From Mycobacterium sp. D16R12 (GTDB lineage Bacteria > Actinomycetota > Actinomycetes > Mycobacteriales > Mycobacteriaceae), in the NCBI RefSeq assembly GCF_002013465.1, contig NZ_MAFC01000005.1:186001-250000 (forward strand): a stretch of DNA of 64,000 nucleotides, in the 5' to 3' direction. The notes beneath the pieces are model-generated. The model did not search any database, was not told the origin of the DNA, and worked only from the letters and a program-made list of their open reading frames with translations. The position numbers and the translations under genes are program-made. This document shows, one piece after another, positions 16,824-26,364 of this stretch; within the stretch, counting starts at the first letter, position 1; the number at the start of each line of letters is the position of its first letter.

Positions 16824-17701
16824 GATGCTCCTTGGATTCGCGAGAAGATCGCCGAGAAGTCTAAGCCGGAGCCTCCGGTGGAATTGAAGTCGTCGTATAT
16901 GTGGGCGGCGGCCAGTCCCAGCTGAGCATCAACTCCGTTGGCGTGCACCGCACTGGCGGCCAGGCCCAAGTCCTTGGCCATCAGCGCGACGGCGAAGCCA
17001 GGGGTGTAGTCGCGATTGGCGGGGCTGGTGGGCACCGGGCCGGGCACGGGACAGTTCGACGTGAGTGCCCAACACTGGCCCGAGGCGTTGGCGGCGACGT
17101 CGAAAAGAGCCTGATGGCTCAGTCCGAGCTTCTCGCCTAACACGAACGCCTCGCTGATCGCGATCATCGATACGCCCAGGATCATGTTGTTGCAGATCTT
17201 CGCCGCCTGACCGACTCCGGGGCCGCCGCAGTGCACGACGCGCTTGCCCATGGCCGTCAGAATCGGTTCGGCGTCGGCGAATACGGCGTCGTCGGCACCC
17301 ACCATGAATGTCAGCGTCGCCGCGGTCGCGCCGGGAACCCCGCCCGATACCGGAGCGTCGGCGAAACGGTGCCCCGCGGTGGTCGCCGCGTCATGTGCGG
17401 CCCGGGCGTCGGCCACATCGACGGTGGAGGAGTCGATGAACAGCGTGCCCGGACGCGCCGCGGGCAGCAGGTTCTGATACGCGGCGAGCACATGCTCGCC
17501 CTTGGGCAGCATGGTGATCACCACGTCGGCAGTCGCGGCGGCCGCCGCGCCCGACTCCGCCAGCGGCACACCGGCCTCGGTGGCGGCAGCGCGTGCCTGG
17601 TCGGACAGGTCGAAGGCGGCCACGGTATGCCCAGCCTTGCTGAGGTTGACCGCCATCGGTAATCCCATGTGGCCCAAGCCGATAAAGGCGATGTTTGTCA
17701 T
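16820..17701 (-). CDS. mmsB: 3-hydroxyisobutyrate dehydrogenase
   Basis: This 293-residue NAD-dependent enzyme oxidises 3-hydroxyisobutyrate to methylmalonate semialdehyde. It has the Rossmann motif GLGHMG at 8-13, the substrate loop [11 protein letters not shown] near 115-125, and the catalytic Lys 168 in GQAAKICNN. The ATG at 17701 was chosen because it overlaps the upstream stop; a GTG two codons earlier is less likely. Genes before and after supply its substrate and use its product. Confidence 0.93.
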   Translation of the reverse strand: MTNIAFIGLGHMGLPMAVNLSKAGHTVAAFDLSDQARAAATEAGVPLAESGAAAAATADVVITMLPKGEHVLAAYQNLLPAARPGTLFIDSSTVDVADARAAHDAATTAGHRFADAPVSGGVPGATAATLTFMVGADDAVFADAEPILTAMGKRVVHCGGPGVGQAAKICNNMILGVSMIAISEAFVLGEKLGLSHQALFDVAANASGQCWALTSNCPVPGPVPTSPANRDYTPGFAVALMAKDLGLAASAVHANGVDAQLGLAAAHIYDDFNSTGGSGLDFSAIFSRIQGAS

Positions 17702-18729
17702 GACCACTTCAAATCATCGTTGACTGGCTGGAAGAAGGCCTCGACATCGGCCTCGGTGACCGCGGCGAGAGTCTTCGGATCCCACTGCGGGTTGCGGTCC
17801 TTGTCGACCAGCTGCGCCCTGATGCCCTCGACGAGATCGTGGGAACTCACCGATTGGCTGGACACCCGATATTCCTGGGTGAGCACGGCTTCCAGCGAGG
17901 GCAACTCGCGGGCTCGCCGCACCGCAGCGAGCGTCACCGACAATGCGATGGGCGAGCGGGTCAGGATCTGATCGGCGGCCGCCCGGGCTCGCTCATCGCC
18001 GTGCGACTGCAGCGCCGCGACGATATCGGCGACGGTTTCCCCGGCGTAGCACTCGTCGATCCAGCTGCGTTGGGCCAGCAGGTCACTCGAAGGAGCTATG
18101 GCGCCGTGCACCGCGAGCGCGGTAGCGATGTCGCTGTCGATGATGGCCCTGGTGAACTTGTCGAGCCGATCATGTGGCACGTAGTGGTCGGCGAAGCCCA
18201 ATGCGATGGCGTCGGCACCGGAGAACGGGGCGCCGGTGAGTCCGGCGTGCAGTCCAAGCTGGCCGGGCGCGCGGGAGAGCAGATAGGTTCCGCCCACATC
18301 CGGGATGAATCCGATGCCTACCTCGGGCATGCCGACCTTGGAGGTGTCCGTGACGATGCGGATGTTGGCATGCCCGGCCACTCCGACGCCACCACCCATC
18401 ACGATGCCATCCATCAGCGCCACATACGGTTTCGGAAACCGGCCGACCTGGGCGTTGAGTTGGTATTCCTCGCGGAAGAACCGACGCGCCACCACACCGT
18501 CGATCTTGGCGCTGTTGTGGATCTCCACCACGTCGCCGCCCGCACAGAGGCCGCGTTCCCCGGCGCCCGAGAGCACCACCGCGCGCACCGCGTCATCGGC
18601 CTCCCACTCGGACAGGGCCACCGACATCGCGGTGATCATGTCGTTGGTCAGCGAGTTGATGGCCTTGGGACGGTTGAGCGTCAGTAGACCGACGCCCTTC
18701 TCGACCCGGGTCTCGATCTGATCCGTCAC
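17698..18729 (-). CDS. echA9: 3-hydroxyisobutyryl-CoA hydrolase (EchA9-like)
   Basis: This 343-residue crotonase-fold protein is longer than hydratases, as expected for the hydrolase branch. Hallmarks are [24 protein letters not shown] and [20 protein letters not shown], with the Glu and Asp of the HIBCH active site. It releases free 3-hydroxyisobutyrate from its CoA ester, which is needed before mmsB can act. Its stop overlaps the mmsB ATG and its start overlaps the fadE9 end, both by four bases. Confidence 0.9.
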   Translation of the reverse strand: MTDQIETRVEKGVGLLTLNRPKAINSLTNDMITAMSVALSEWEADDAVRAVVLSGAGERGLCAGGDVVEIHNSAKIDGVVARRFFREEYQLNAQVGRFPKPYVALMDGIVMGGGVGVAGHANIRIVTDTSKVGMPEVGIGFIPDVGGTYLLSRAPGQLGLHAGLTGAPFSGADAIALGFADHYVPHDRLDKFTRAIIDSDIATALAVHGAIAPSSDLLAQRSWIDECYAGETVADIVAALQSHGDERARAAADQILTRSPIALSVTLAAVRRARELPSLEAVLTQEYRVSSQSVSSHDLVEGIRAQLVDKDRNPQWDPKTLAAVTEADVEAFFQPVNDDLKWS

Positions 18730-19874
18730 GCCGGGAGCCCTTCCTGGATAAGCTTGCGGGACACAATGACTCGCATGATCTCGTTGGTTCCTTCCAGAAT
18801 CTGGTGCACCCGTAGGTCGCGCACAATCTTCTCGATGCCGTATTCGGCCAGGTAGCCGTAGCCGCCGTGTAGCTGCAACGCCTCGTTGGCCACCGTGAAA
18901 CCTACGTCAGTGGCAATGCGTTTGGCCATGGCACACAGCTCGGCCGCGCGCGGATCGCCCTCGTGTACCGCAGAGGCCGCACGCCAGACCATGGTGCGGG
19001 CAGCCTCCAGCTCGGTGGCCATATCTGCGAGCCTGAACTGCAGCGCCTGGAACTTGATCAGTTCGTCGCCGAATGCCTTACGCGTGCGCAGGTACTCGAT
19101 GCTCTTCTCCAGTGCCGAGCGGGCACCACCGAGCGAGCACGAGGCGATGTTGAGCCGGCCGCCGTTGAGGCCGCGCATCGCGATGGTGAATCCGATGCCC
19201 TCCTCGCCGATTCGGTTGGTCACCGGAACCCGGGCGTCCTCGAAGACAACCTGCGCCGTGGGCTGAGCGTGCCAGCCCATCTTGCGCTCGGGGGGCCCGA
19301 AGGACAGCCCCGGCGTGTCCTTGGGCACCACGATGGTGGAGATGCCCCGCGGGCCGGGGCCGCCGGTGCGCGCCATCACCACATAGAGGTCCGCGGCCCC
19401 GGCGCCGGAGATGAACTGCTTGACGCCGTTGAGCACGTACTCGTCTCCCTGCCGGACCGCGCTGGTCCGCAAGGCCGATGCGTCACTGCCACATTCGGGC
19501 TCGGTCAGGCAGTAGGCCCCGATCGTCTCCATGGTGCACATCGAGGGCAGCCATCGTTGCCGCTGCTCCTCATCGCCGAATTCGTCGATCATCCAGGCGG
19601 CCATGTTGTGGATGGAGATGAACGCCGAGACGGCGGAGCACCCGGTGGCCATCGCCTCGAAGATCAACGAGGCATCCAGGCGGGTAAGCCCGGAGCCGCC
19701 GACATCGGGGTCGATGTAGATGCCACCCATGCCCAGTGCCGCGGCCTTCGGGAACACCTCGACCGGGAAGTACTTGTCGCGGTCCCATTCCAGGGCGTGG
19801 GGCGCAATGTGGATGTCGGCGAATTCCCGCGCCGTGTTCCAGATTTCGCGCTGCTCTTCGGTAAGTGAAAACAC
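18726..19874 (-). CDS. fadE9: Acyl-CoA (isobutyryl-CoA) dehydrogenase FadE9
   Basis: This 382-residue flavoprotein shows acyl-CoA dehydrogenase signatures: [16 protein letters not shown] for FAD and substrate binding, and [10 protein letters not shown], whose first Glu (about 365) is the catalytic base. It converts isobutyryl-CoA to methacrylyl-CoA in this operon context. The GTG at 19874 was chosen because it follows the mmsA stop by two bases, although the frame is open further upstream. The order mmsA-fadE9 matches Rv0753c-Rv0752c. Confidence 0.9.
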   Translation of the reverse strand: MFSLTEEQREIWNTAREFADIHIAPHALEWDRDKYFPVEVFPKAAALGMGGIYIDPDVGGSGLTRLDASLIFEAMATGCSAVSAFISIHNMAAWMIDEFGDEEQRQRWLPSMCTMETIGAYCLTEPECGSDASALRTSAVRQGDEYVLNGVKQFISGAGAADLYVVMARTGGPGPRGISTIVVPKDTPGLSFGPPERKMGWHAQPTAQVVFEDARVPVTNRIGEEGIGFTIAMRGLNGGRLNIASCSLGGARSALEKSIEYLRTRKAFGDELIKFQALQFRLADMATELEAARTMVWRAASAVHEGDPRAAELCAMAKRIATDVGFTVANEALQLHGGYGYLAEYGIEKIVRDLRVHQILEGTNEIMRVIVSRKLIQEGLPA

Positions 19875-19876
19875 CG

Positions 19877-21394
19877 CTAGTCCATGGTGGGAATGACGAA
19901 GGAGGCGCCTTCTTTGGTGCCCGAAGGCCAACGCTGGGTCACCGTCTTGGTCTTGGTGTAGAACCGGATCGAGTCGGGTCCGTGCTGGTTGAGGTCGCCG
20001 AATCCGGATCGCTTCCAGCCGCCGAACGTGTGGTACGCCACCGGAACCGGAATCGGCACGTTCACCCCGATCATTCCGGTGTTGACCTTGGTGCAGAAGT
20101 CACGCGCGGTGTCGCCGTCGCGGGTGAAGATCGCGACACCGTTCCCGAATTCATGTTCGGAGGGCAAGCGCAGCGCTTCGTCGTAATCCTTGGCGCGTAC
20201 CACCGAGATCACCGGTCCGAAGATCTCTTCCTGGTAGATGCGCATCTCGGGCGTCACGTGGTCGAAAAGTGATGCACCGATGAAGAATCCATCCTCGTGG
20301 CCATCGACCGTGAGGTCGCGGCCATCCAGGACCAGCTGGGCACCCTCCGCGATGCCGATATCGATGTAGTCGCGCACCCGCTTGAGCGCGTCGGCGCCCA
20401 CCAGCGGGCCGAAGTCCACGCCATCGTCCAGGGACGGTCCGACCACCAGCTCGCGGGCGCGCTTGGTCAGGCCATCGACGAGCCGTTCGGCGGTGGATTC
20501 ACCGACGGGTACCGCGACCGAGATCGCCATACAGCGCTCGCCGGCCGAGCCGTACCCTGCACCGATCAGCGCATCGATGGCCTGGTCGATGTCGGCGTCC
20601 GGCATGATGATCATGTGGTTCTTAGCGCCGCCAAAGCATTGGGCCCGTTTGCCGTTGGCCGTGGCGGTCTCGTAGATGTATTGCGCGATCGGGGTGGATC
20701 CGACGAATCCGACCGCGGCGATGCGCGGATCGTGCAGTAGCGCGTCCACGGCGGTCTTGTCTCCGTTGACGACGTTGAAGACGCCCGGTGGCAGGCCTGC
20801 TTCGAGGAACAACTCGGCAAGACGTAGCGGCACCGAGGGGTCGCGCTCGGAGGGCTTGAGCACGAAGGCATTTCCACACGCCAGTGCCGGGCCGGCCTTC
20901 CAGAGCGGAATCATGGCGGGGAAGTTGAACGGGGTGATGCCCGCGACCACGCCGAGGGGCTGGCGGATGGAGTACACGTCGATACCCGTGCCCGCTCCGC
21001 TGGTGTACTCGCCCTTGATGAGATGGGGAATGCCGGTGGCGAATTCGCACACCTCAAGCCCGCGTTCGATATCGCCCTTGGCGTCGGCATGGGTCTTGCC
21101 GTGCTCCTGGGACAGCATCGTGGCCAGCTCGTCGATCTCCGCGCGGACCAGGTCGACGAATTTGGCGAGCACGCGTGCGCGTTGCTGGGGGTTGCGGGCG
21201 GCCCAGCCGGGCTGAGCCTCCGCGGCGTTCGCGATGACCGCCTCGACCTCGGAAACGTCCGCCAGCGGCACCTGTCGTACCGGCTTGCCCAGCGTCGGGT
21301 CATAGACGTCGGCGAAGCGGCCGGAGGTGCCGGGAACGCGCTTACCGGCGACGAAATGCGTCAATTTGGGCAGGGAATCAGATAACGAACTCAT
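19877..21394 (-). CDS. mmsA: Methylmalonate-semialdehyde dehydrogenase (CoA-acylating)
   Basis: This 505-residue aldehyde dehydrogenase has the catalytic Cys 288 in AGERCMAIS, the NAD-binding [12 protein letters not shown], and [13 protein letters not shown], all typical of MmsA. It turns methylmalonate semialdehyde into propionyl-CoA. It is the first gene of the valine operon. The ATG at 21394 has AAGGGG about 8 bases before it; the frame is open further upstream but is non-coding there. The promoter should lie between 21400 and 21490, where repeats are present. Confidence 0.93.
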   Translation of the reverse strand: MSSLSDSLPKLTHFVAGKRVPGTSGRFADVYDPTLGKPVRQVPLADVSEVEAVIANAAEAQPGWAARNPQQRARVLAKFVDLVRAEIDELATMLSQEHGKTHADAKGDIERGLEVCEFATGIPHLIKGEYTSGAGTGIDVYSIRQPLGVVAGITPFNFPAMIPLWKAGPALACGNAFVLKPSERDPSVPLRLAELFLEAGLPPGVFNVVNGDKTAVDALLHDPRIAAVGFVGSTPIAQYIYETATANGKRAQCFGGAKNHMIIMPDADIDQAIDALIGAGYGSAGERCMAISVAVPVGESTAERLVDGLTKRARELVVGPSLDDGVDFGPLVGADALKRVRDYIDIGIAEGAQLVLDGRDLTVDGHEDGFFIGASLFDHVTPEMRIYQEEIFGPVISVVRAKDYDEALRLPSEHEFGNGVAIFTRDGDTARDFCTKVNTGMIGVNVPIPVPVAYHTFGGWKRSGFGDLNQHGPDSIRFYTKTKTVTQRWPSGTKEGASFVIPTMD

Positions 21395-21446
21395 GGTGTA
21401 GCCCCTTGGGAAGCGGTTGGAAATCCGGGAGGTCGGCGCTTCTGAA

Positions 21447-21484
21447 TCTAGTTGGACATCCATGTAATGTCTAGTAGGACTTCC
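21447..21484. promoter_or_regulatory. Direct-repeat and inverted-repeat site before mmsA
   Basis: TCTAGTTGGACATCC at 21447 and TCTAGTAGGACTTCC at 21470 match at 13 of 15 bases with a 23-base period. Between them GACAT and ATGTC also form an inverted pair around 7 bases. The site sits 53-90 bases before the mmsA ATG and is a good candidate operator for the valine operon. Confidence 0.45.
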
Positions 21485-21502
21485 AGCTAAAAACCCCACT
21501 GT

Positions 21503-21523
21503 TCACAGGGATCTCACAGGGAT
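21503..21523. promoter_or_regulatory. Tandem 10-base repeat with 11-base period
   Basis: TCACAGGGAT occurs twice in a row at 21503 and 21514, one helical turn apart, in the intergenic region shared by mmsA and the Bax-inhibitor-1 gene. This is a spacing typical of paired regulator contacts. Confidence 0.35.
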
Positions 21524-21551
21524 TTGCCACAGCCGCGGAGTCCGGGCGGTA

Positions 21552-21565
21552 GTCTGAGCTCAGAC
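21552..21565. promoter_or_regulatory. Perfect 14-base palindrome
   Basis: GTCTGAGCTCAGAC is fully self-complementary and overlaps a TANNNT-like TAGTCT at 21550-21555 that could be a -10 box for the gene at 21708. It is a probable operator. The rest of the 313-base intergenic region holds no coding frame. Confidence 0.4.
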
Positions 21566-21707
21566 GTGGCCGGACAGCCGCGGAGGCCAGTGGCGTAAGC
21601 GCGGAACTCTTGCACTTTCCTGCTCGTTGAATCACCAGTTGACTCGTTAACGTCATCTGCGGAGGCCGCACCTCGCGGTACCGCACTTCCAGGAGAGGAT
21701 CACGACG

Positions 21708-22553
21708 GTGCGAACCACCAGCAATCCCATTCTTCGGACGCTGCCCGGAAAAGAGGGTGGCGGCTATGCGCAGTTCGGGGCGGGCGCGGCAGGTGCCGGT
21801 GCCATGGCGGCCCAGCAGATGCGACAGGACCCGTACACCGCTTACCCGGAGGCACAGGCCGGCGTATCCCGCCCGCTGACGATCGACGACGTGGTCACCA
21901 AGACCGGAATCACCCTCGGTGTGATCGTCGCTGTCGCCATCGCCTCCTACTTCCTCGTCAGTGCCAACACCGCGCTGGCGATGCCGTTCCTGCTCGTGGG
22001 CGGGCTCGGCGGCCTGGTGATGGTGATGATCGCGAGCTTCGGGCGTAAGCAGGACAACCCGGCGATCGTGCTGAGCTACGCCGCGCTCGAGGGTCTGTTC
22101 GTCGGCGCCATCTCCTTCGCACTGACCTTCCAGGTGGCCGGTGCCAACGCCGGCGCCCTGATCGGCCAGGCGGTGCTCGGAACCGTCGGCGTCTTCATCG
22201 GCATGCTGTTCGTCTATCGCTCCGGTGCCATCCGCGTCACGCCCAAGTTCCAGCGGATGCTGCTGGCCGGTCTGGTCGGCGTGATGGTGTTGGCGCTCGG
22301 CAACATTGTGCTCGGTTTGTTCGGCATCGACATGGGCCTGCGCAGTGGTGGCCCGATCGCGATCATCTTCTCGCTCGTCTGCATCGGTCTGGCCGCGTTC
22401 AGCTTCCTGATCGACTTCGACGCCGCCGACCAGATGGTTCGCGCCGGGGCACCGGAGAAGGCCGCCTGGGGTATCGCCCTGGGCCTGGCCGTCACCCTGG
22501 TCTGGCTCTACGTCGAGATCCTGCGACTGCTGAGCTACTTCCAGAACGACTAG
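21708..22553 (+). CDS. Bax inhibitor-1/YccA family membrane protein
   Basis: This 281-residue protein has a soluble N-terminus of about 65 residues, rich in Gly and Ala, and then seven hydrophobic helices. It ends with the conserved acidic motif FLIDFDAADQMVRAG followed by LVWLYVEILRLLSYF, diagnostic of BI-1/YccA proteins. Family members are pH-gated Ca2+ leak channels in some bacteria; the role in mycobacteria is unknown. The GTG start has AGGAGAGGA about 6 bases upstream. It corresponds to Rv1072 by position. A strong terminator follows. Confidence 0.9.
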   Translation: MRTTSNPILRTLPGKEGGGYAQFGAGAAGAGAMAAQQMRQDPYTAYPEAQAGVSRPLTIDDVVTKTGITLGVIVAVAIASYFLVSANTALAMPFLLVGGLGGLVMVMIASFGRKQDNPAIVLSYAALEGLFVGAISFALTFQVAGANAGALIGQAVLGTVGVFIGMLFVYRSGAIRVTPKFQRMLLAGLVGVMVLALGNIVLGLFGIDMGLRSGGPIAIIFSLVCIGLAAFSFLIDFDAADQMVRAGAPEKAAWGIALGLAVTLVWLYVEILRLLSYFQND

Positions 22554-22563
22554 TACTCGAGAT

Positions 22564-22600
22564 AAAAAGGGGCGCCCCGTTGACCGGGGCGCCCCTTTTT
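22564..22600. terminator. Bidirectional intrinsic terminator
   Basis: A perfect 16-base stem (AAAAAGGGGCGCCCCG and its complement) with a 5-base loop has A5 on one side and T6 on the other. It serves both the Bax-inhibitor-1 gene and the convergent purT. This is an unusually canonical terminator for a mycobacterium. Confidence 0.92.
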
Positions 22601-22605
22601 TCGTG

Positions 22606-23805
22606 TCAGTGCGAAACGCGGACCCGGTGGGCGGCCTCGGTGGCATTACGCCGCGCGGTCTCCACGTGCTCGTCGTATGCCAGCGCCACGCCCATACGGC
22701 GCGTGACGAAGCTTTCCGGCTTGCCGAACAGGCGCAGATCGGTACGCGGCACGCGCAGCGCGGCCTCGACACCGTCGAATACGACACCCTCCGCGTCGAC
22801 CCCGCCGTAGATCACCGCGCTGGCACCCGGGGTCTTCAACGTCGTGTCGACGGGAAGCCCGAGGATGGCGCGGGCGTGCAGTTCGAACTCGTTCTGCCAC
22901 TGCGTGATCATGGTGACCATGCCGGTGTCGTGCGGGCGCGGGCTCACTTCGCTGAAGTACACCTGGTCGCCCTTGACGAAGAGCTCGACGCCGAAAATTC
23001 CCTGCCCGCCAAGGTTTTCGGTGACGGCGAGGGCGATTCGCTGTGCACTGTGCAGGGCTGCGTCCGACATGGGGTGCGGCTGCCAGCTCTCGACGTAGTC
23101 GCCGTTGGCCTGACGGTGTCCAATCGGCGCGCAGAAGCTGGTCTCGATCTCCCCGCTGTCGCCCAGTGCCCGGACCGTCAACAGCGTGATTTCGTAGTCG
23201 AAGTCGACGAATCCCTCGACGATCACGCGAGTGTTGGTTACCCGGCTGCCTGCCATGGCGTAATCCCAGGCGGCGCTCACGTCGGCTGGTCCGTCCAACT
23301 TGCTCTGCCCCTTGCCGGAGCTGCTCATGAGCGGCTTGACGACGCACGGGTACCCGACACCGCCGTCGATGGCGGCCTGCAGTTCGGCGAGCGAGTCGCA
23401 GAATTGGTAAGGGCTGGTGGGCAATCCGAGTGTCTCGGCCGCGAGGCGGCGGATGCCTTCGCGATCCATGGTGAGCCGCGCGGCACGGGCGGTGGGGATC
23501 ACCCGCACCACGCCCTCGGCCTCCAGCGCTTCCAATGTCGCGGTGGCGATCGCCTCGATCTCCGGTACGACGAGATCGGGCTTTTCCGTCTCGATCAGCG
23601 CCCGCAGCTGTTCCGGGTCGGACATCGAGATGACGCGCGCATGATGGGCCACCTGGTGGCCGGGGGCATTCTCATAGCGATCGACGGCGATGGTCTCGAC
23701 GCCCAGACGTTGCAGGGCGATCAGCACCTCTCGGCCCAGTTCGCCGGAGCCGAGCAGCATGACCCGCGTCGCGCGCGGTGACAGGGGAGTTCCGATAGTG
23801 GTCAT
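22606..23805 (-). CDS. purT: Formate-dependent phosphoribosylglycinamide formyltransferase
   Basis: This 399-residue ATP-grasp enzyme makes formyl-GAR from GAR, formate and ATP in purine synthesis, as an alternative to folate-dependent PurN. It starts with the PurT/PurK-type N-terminal fold ([17 protein letters not shown]), has the ATP-grasp lid [16 protein letters not shown] near 155-170, and the metal and ATP site [23 protein letters not shown]. It stands alone. The M. tuberculosis homologue (Rv0389) is elsewhere in that genome. Confidence 0.94.
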   Translation of the reverse strand: MTTIGTPLSPRATRVMLLGSGELGREVLIALQRLGVETIAVDRYENAPGHQVAHHARVISMSDPEQLRALIETEKPDLVVPEIEAIATATLEALEAEGVVRVIPTARAARLTMDREGIRRLAAETLGLPTSPYQFCDSLAELQAAIDGGVGYPCVVKPLMSSSGKGQSKLDGPADVSAAWDYAMAGSRVTNTRVIVEGFVDFDYEITLLTVRALGDSGEIETSFCAPIGHRQANGDYVESWQPHPMSDAALHSAQRIALAVTENLGGQGIFGVELFVKGDQVYFSEVSPRPHDTGMVTMITQWQNEFELHARAILGLPVDTTLKTPGASAVIYGGVDAEGVVFDGVEAALRVPRTDLRLFGKPESFVTRRMGVALAYDEHVETARRNATEAAHRVRVSH

Positions 23806-23824
23806 CGCGACTGAATCTTAGTGT

Positions 23825-23887
23825 CGCCGAGACCGAGGTTATGGCGGGAACGTGCGAGACGAACTCGCCACAACCTCGGTTTCGGCG
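23825..23887. repeat. Long imperfect inverted repeat between fadA3 and purT
   Basis: Arms at 23825-23846 and 23866-23887 pair at 20 of 22 positions around a 19-base loop. There is no T-tract. The element starts 20 bases before the purT ATG on the strand transcribed from fadA3. It could terminate fadA3, control purT, or be a dispersed palindromic unit. Confidence 0.6.
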
Positions 23888-23899
23888 CTGACGGGCTAG

Positions 23900-25117
23900 T
23901 TAGGCGAGACGCTCGATGACCATCGCCATACCCTGGCCGCCACCGACGCACATGGTCTCGACGCCAAAGGTCTTGTCGTAGGTGGTCAGGTTGTTGAGCA
24001 GGGTCGCGGTGATGCGCGCGCCGGTCATACCGAAGGGGTGACCCAGGGCGATCGCACCGCCGGACACGTTGAGCTTGTCCTCCTCGATACCGAGCTCACG
24101 AGCCGAACCCAGCACCTGCACCGCGAATGCCTCGTTGATCTCGAACAGGTCGATATCGCCAATCGACTTGCCCGCGTGGGCCAGCGCACGCTTGACCGCC
24201 TCGATCGGACCCAGGCCCATGATCTCCGGCGACAGGCCGGAGACACCGGTGGAGACGATGCGTGCCAGCGGGGTCAGGCCCAGCTCCTTGGCGCGGGTGT
24301 CGCTCAGGATGACCAGCGCCGCCGCACCATCGTTGAGCGGGCAGGCGTTACCGGCGGTGATGGTGCCGTTGGGGCGGAACACCGGCTTCAGCTGGCTGAT
24401 CGCCTCGTAGGTGGTGCCGGCGCGCGGGCCGTCATCCTTGGACACGACGGTGCCGTCGGCCAGGGTCACCGGGGTGATCTCGCGCTCGAAAAAGCCATCG
24501 GCAATGGCCTTTTCGGCCCGGTTCTGGCTGCGCACGCCCCAGTGGTCCTGGTCCTCGCGGCTGATGCCGGTGTGCAGGGCCACGTTCTCGCCGGTCTGTC
24601 CCATCGCGATGTAGACATCGGGGACCAGGCCGTCGTTACGCGGGTCGTGCCATTCGGTGGCACCCTGTGCGGCCTCGGCGCCACGGGCCTGCGCGTCGTC
24701 GTACAGCGGGTTCTTGCTATCCGGGTAGCCGTCGGGAGTGCCCTTGGCAAAACGCGAAACCGTCTCCACCCCAGCGGAAATGAAGGCATGGCCCTCGCCG
24801 GCCTTGATGGCGTGGAACGCCATGCGGGTGGTCTGCAGCGATGAGGAGCAGTAGCGGTTGACGGTGGTGCCGGGCAGGAAGTCGTAACCCAGCTGCACGG
24901 CCACGGTACGACCGATGTTGAAACCGGCCTCACCGCCGGGCTGGCCGCAACCCATGATGAGGTCGTCGAGGTCTTTGGGGTCCAGTGCGGGCACCTTGTC
25001 GAGGGCGGCGCGCACCATCTGGGCGGCCAGGTCATCCGGCCGCATGCTCACCAGCGAGCCCTTGCCGGCGCGCCCGATGGGGGAGCGGGCGAGGGAAACG
25101 ATCACGGCTTCGGGCAT
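23900..25117 (-). CDS. fadA3: Acetyl-CoA C-acyltransferase (thiolase) FadA3
   Basis: This 405-residue thiolase has the nucleophilic Cys 90 in NRYCSSSLQ, the NEAF motif, the GHPFG motif with its His, and the C-terminal Cys in CVGGGQGMA. All four catalytic blocks are intact. It cleaves 3-ketoacyl-CoA or condenses two acetyl-CoA. It matches Rv1074c in sequence and position. AGGAG lies 5 bases before the ATG. A KstR-like palindrome lies in the 49-base gap upstream. Confidence 0.92.
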   Translation of the reverse strand: MPEAVIVSLARSPIGRAGKGSLVSMRPDDLAAQMVRAALDKVPALDPKDLDDLIMGCGQPGGEAGFNIGRTVAVQLGYDFLPGTTVNRYCSSSLQTTRMAFHAIKAGEGHAFISAGVETVSRFAKGTPDGYPDSKNPLYDDAQARGAEAAQGATEWHDPRNDGLVPDVYIAMGQTGENVALHTGISREDQDHWGVRSQNRAEKAIADGFFEREITPVTLADGTVVSKDDGPRAGTTYEAISQLKPVFRPNGTITAGNACPLNDGAAALVILSDTRAKELGLTPLARIVSTGVSGLSPEIMGLGPIEAVKRALAHAGKSIGDIDLFEINEAFAVQVLGSARELGIEEDKLNVSGGAIALGHPFGMTGARITATLLNNLTTYDKTFGVETMCVGGGQGMAMVIERLA

Positions 25118-25140
25118 GAAAACTCCTGATATAGGGGAAT

Positions 25141-25154
25141 TAGTACTCGTTCTA
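25141..25154. promoter_or_regulatory. KstR-like palindrome before fadA3
   Basis: On the minus strand TAGAACGAGTACTA fits the KstR consensus TNNAACNNGTTNNA, except that one T is replaced by A. It lies 24-37 bases before the fadA3 ATG, in the promoter zone. KstR controls cholesterol genes in mycobacteria. The one mismatch keeps this tentative. Confidence 0.4.
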
Positions 25155-25166
25155 CTCCCCTGGAAT

Positions 25167-26201
25167 CTAATGCAGCGACGCGACGGGCAGATTGTCGGGC
25201 TGGGCAGCGGGCTGGCCGACCGCTACCCCGATCTCGGTAGCAGCGCGCCGCCAGATCCTTCCCACCACACGCATCCGGGCGCCGATGGTCTGTGCCTCCG
25301 CGGCGGCGGACACCCATGGCAAATCCGGAATGGGTCCACCCGTCCATTCGCCGAGGGCATGCGCGACGGCCGGTAGCAACAGCCGCGCTGCCAGCGCATA
25401 TCCGGCGGCCGACGGGTGGTAGTGGTCGTCGGCGAACATCTCTTCGGGTGCCTGCAGAAACTCCGGTGAGAGCAGATCAGCAAGCGGGACGGGTACGCCA
25501 CCGGAGGCCCGCACCGCCGCCGCCTGGAAATGGGCCAGGCGTAGCCCGCGGGAGCGCACCACCGCGCGCAGAGGCTGCGGTATCGCGGTGATCACCCCGA
25601 AATCGGGGCAGGTGCCCACCACTACTGCGGACCCGGCCGCGCGCAGACGCCGCACGGCCAGACCCAGCCGCTGCGCGGAGGCCCGCACCGCGTTGAGCGA
25701 GGTCACGTCGTTGGCGCCGATCATGATCACGGCGATGTCCGGCGGCGGACCGATGATCGACATGGCGTCGATCTGCGCGGCCAGCCCCTTGGATGTCGCG
25801 CCCGATATCGCCTTGGTGGACACCCGGATTCGTTTCCCGGCTTCTTCGGCCAGACCGCGTGCCAGCAGCACCCCGGGCACCTCATCGGGGACGTGACACC
25901 CATAGCCGGTGGCCGTGGAGTCTCCGAAGATCGCCAGGTGCAGGTCGTATTGCACGCCGCGGCTGTATCTGGTGACCGGACCGCCGCCGGGTTCGTACAC
26001 GCCGTCGGCGACCGGGGGAGCGTCGTGAGTCTTCGGGATCACCAGGCGAACCTGTCTGGCCTGGGAGTTCAGGAAGCTGTACGCGCCCCAGAGCCCAGTA
26101 CCCATCGCTGCGCCCGCGGCCCCGGTACTCAGGGCTGCCCAGATCGTCCGTCTGCGTGTGGCGAGGATGCTCACGGTGGCTATTTTCACGGAAGGCGACA
26201 C
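25167..26201 (-). CDS. Secreted or membrane-anchored GDSL-type lipase/esterase
   Basis: This 344-residue protein has an N-terminal hydrophobic segment at about 19-45 (signal anchor). An SGNH hydrolase domain follows: block I FGDSTATGYG with Ser 95, an intermediate Gly in ISGATSKG, GAND near 158, and the DxxH pair in DDHYHPSAAGY. It matches Rv1075c, an exported GDSL esterase. The GTG at 26201 has AGAGGA about 11 bases upstream; GTG codons at 26189 and 26174 are alternatives. It is divergent from lipU. Confidence 0.85.
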   Translation of the reverse strand: MSPSVKIATVSILATRRRTIWAALSTGAAGAAMGTGLWGAYSFLNSQARQVRLVIPKTHDAPPVADGVYEPGGGPVTRYSRGVQYDLHLAIFGDSTATGYGCHVPDEVPGVLLARGLAEEAGKRIRVSTKAISGATSKGLAAQIDAMSIIGPPPDIAVIMIGANDVTSLNAVRASAQRLGLAVRRLRAAGSAVVVGTCPDFGVITAIPQPLRAVVRSRGLRLAHFQAAAVRASGGVPVPLADLLSPEFLQAPEEMFADDHYHPSAAGYALAARLLLPAVAHALGEWTGGPIPDLPWVSAAAEAQTIGARMRVVGRIWRRAATEIGVAVGQPAAQPDNLPVASLH

Positions 26202-26285
26202 ACCGCGCCAGTCCTCTGACCAGCATCACGCGAAATGAGGCGTGGACGATGCGGTATCGAAAGCGGTTTGTTGCCTGTTGGTAGG

Positions 26286-26317
26286 TATAGTCCATCGGGC
26301 GCTAGCTCCCAGCTAGC
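26286..26317 (+). promoter_or_regulatory. lipU promoter with start-proximal hairpin
   Basis: TATAGT at 26286-26291 is a TANNNT -10 box. A perfect stem GCTAGCT/AGCTAGC with a CCC loop occupies 26301-26317, only a few bases after the expected transcription start. It may be an operator or a 5'-stabilising hairpin of the lipU transcript. Confidence 0.45.
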
Positions 26318-26364
26318 AGCCTGAGTACACGCAGGACGCTGGCTAGGCAAAGGAGCCTGAACAG

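Noticed and set aside
16820..17701. Start of mmsB at the GTG two codons upstream
   Set aside because: The ATG overlaps the preceding stop codon in the same four-base manner as the other junctions of this operon.
21471..22787. 438-codon open frame antisense to the Bax-inhibitor-1 gene, rich in His, Asp and Glu
   Set aside because: It is the mirror of a GC-rich gene with clear membrane-protein homology and crosses a perfect terminator.
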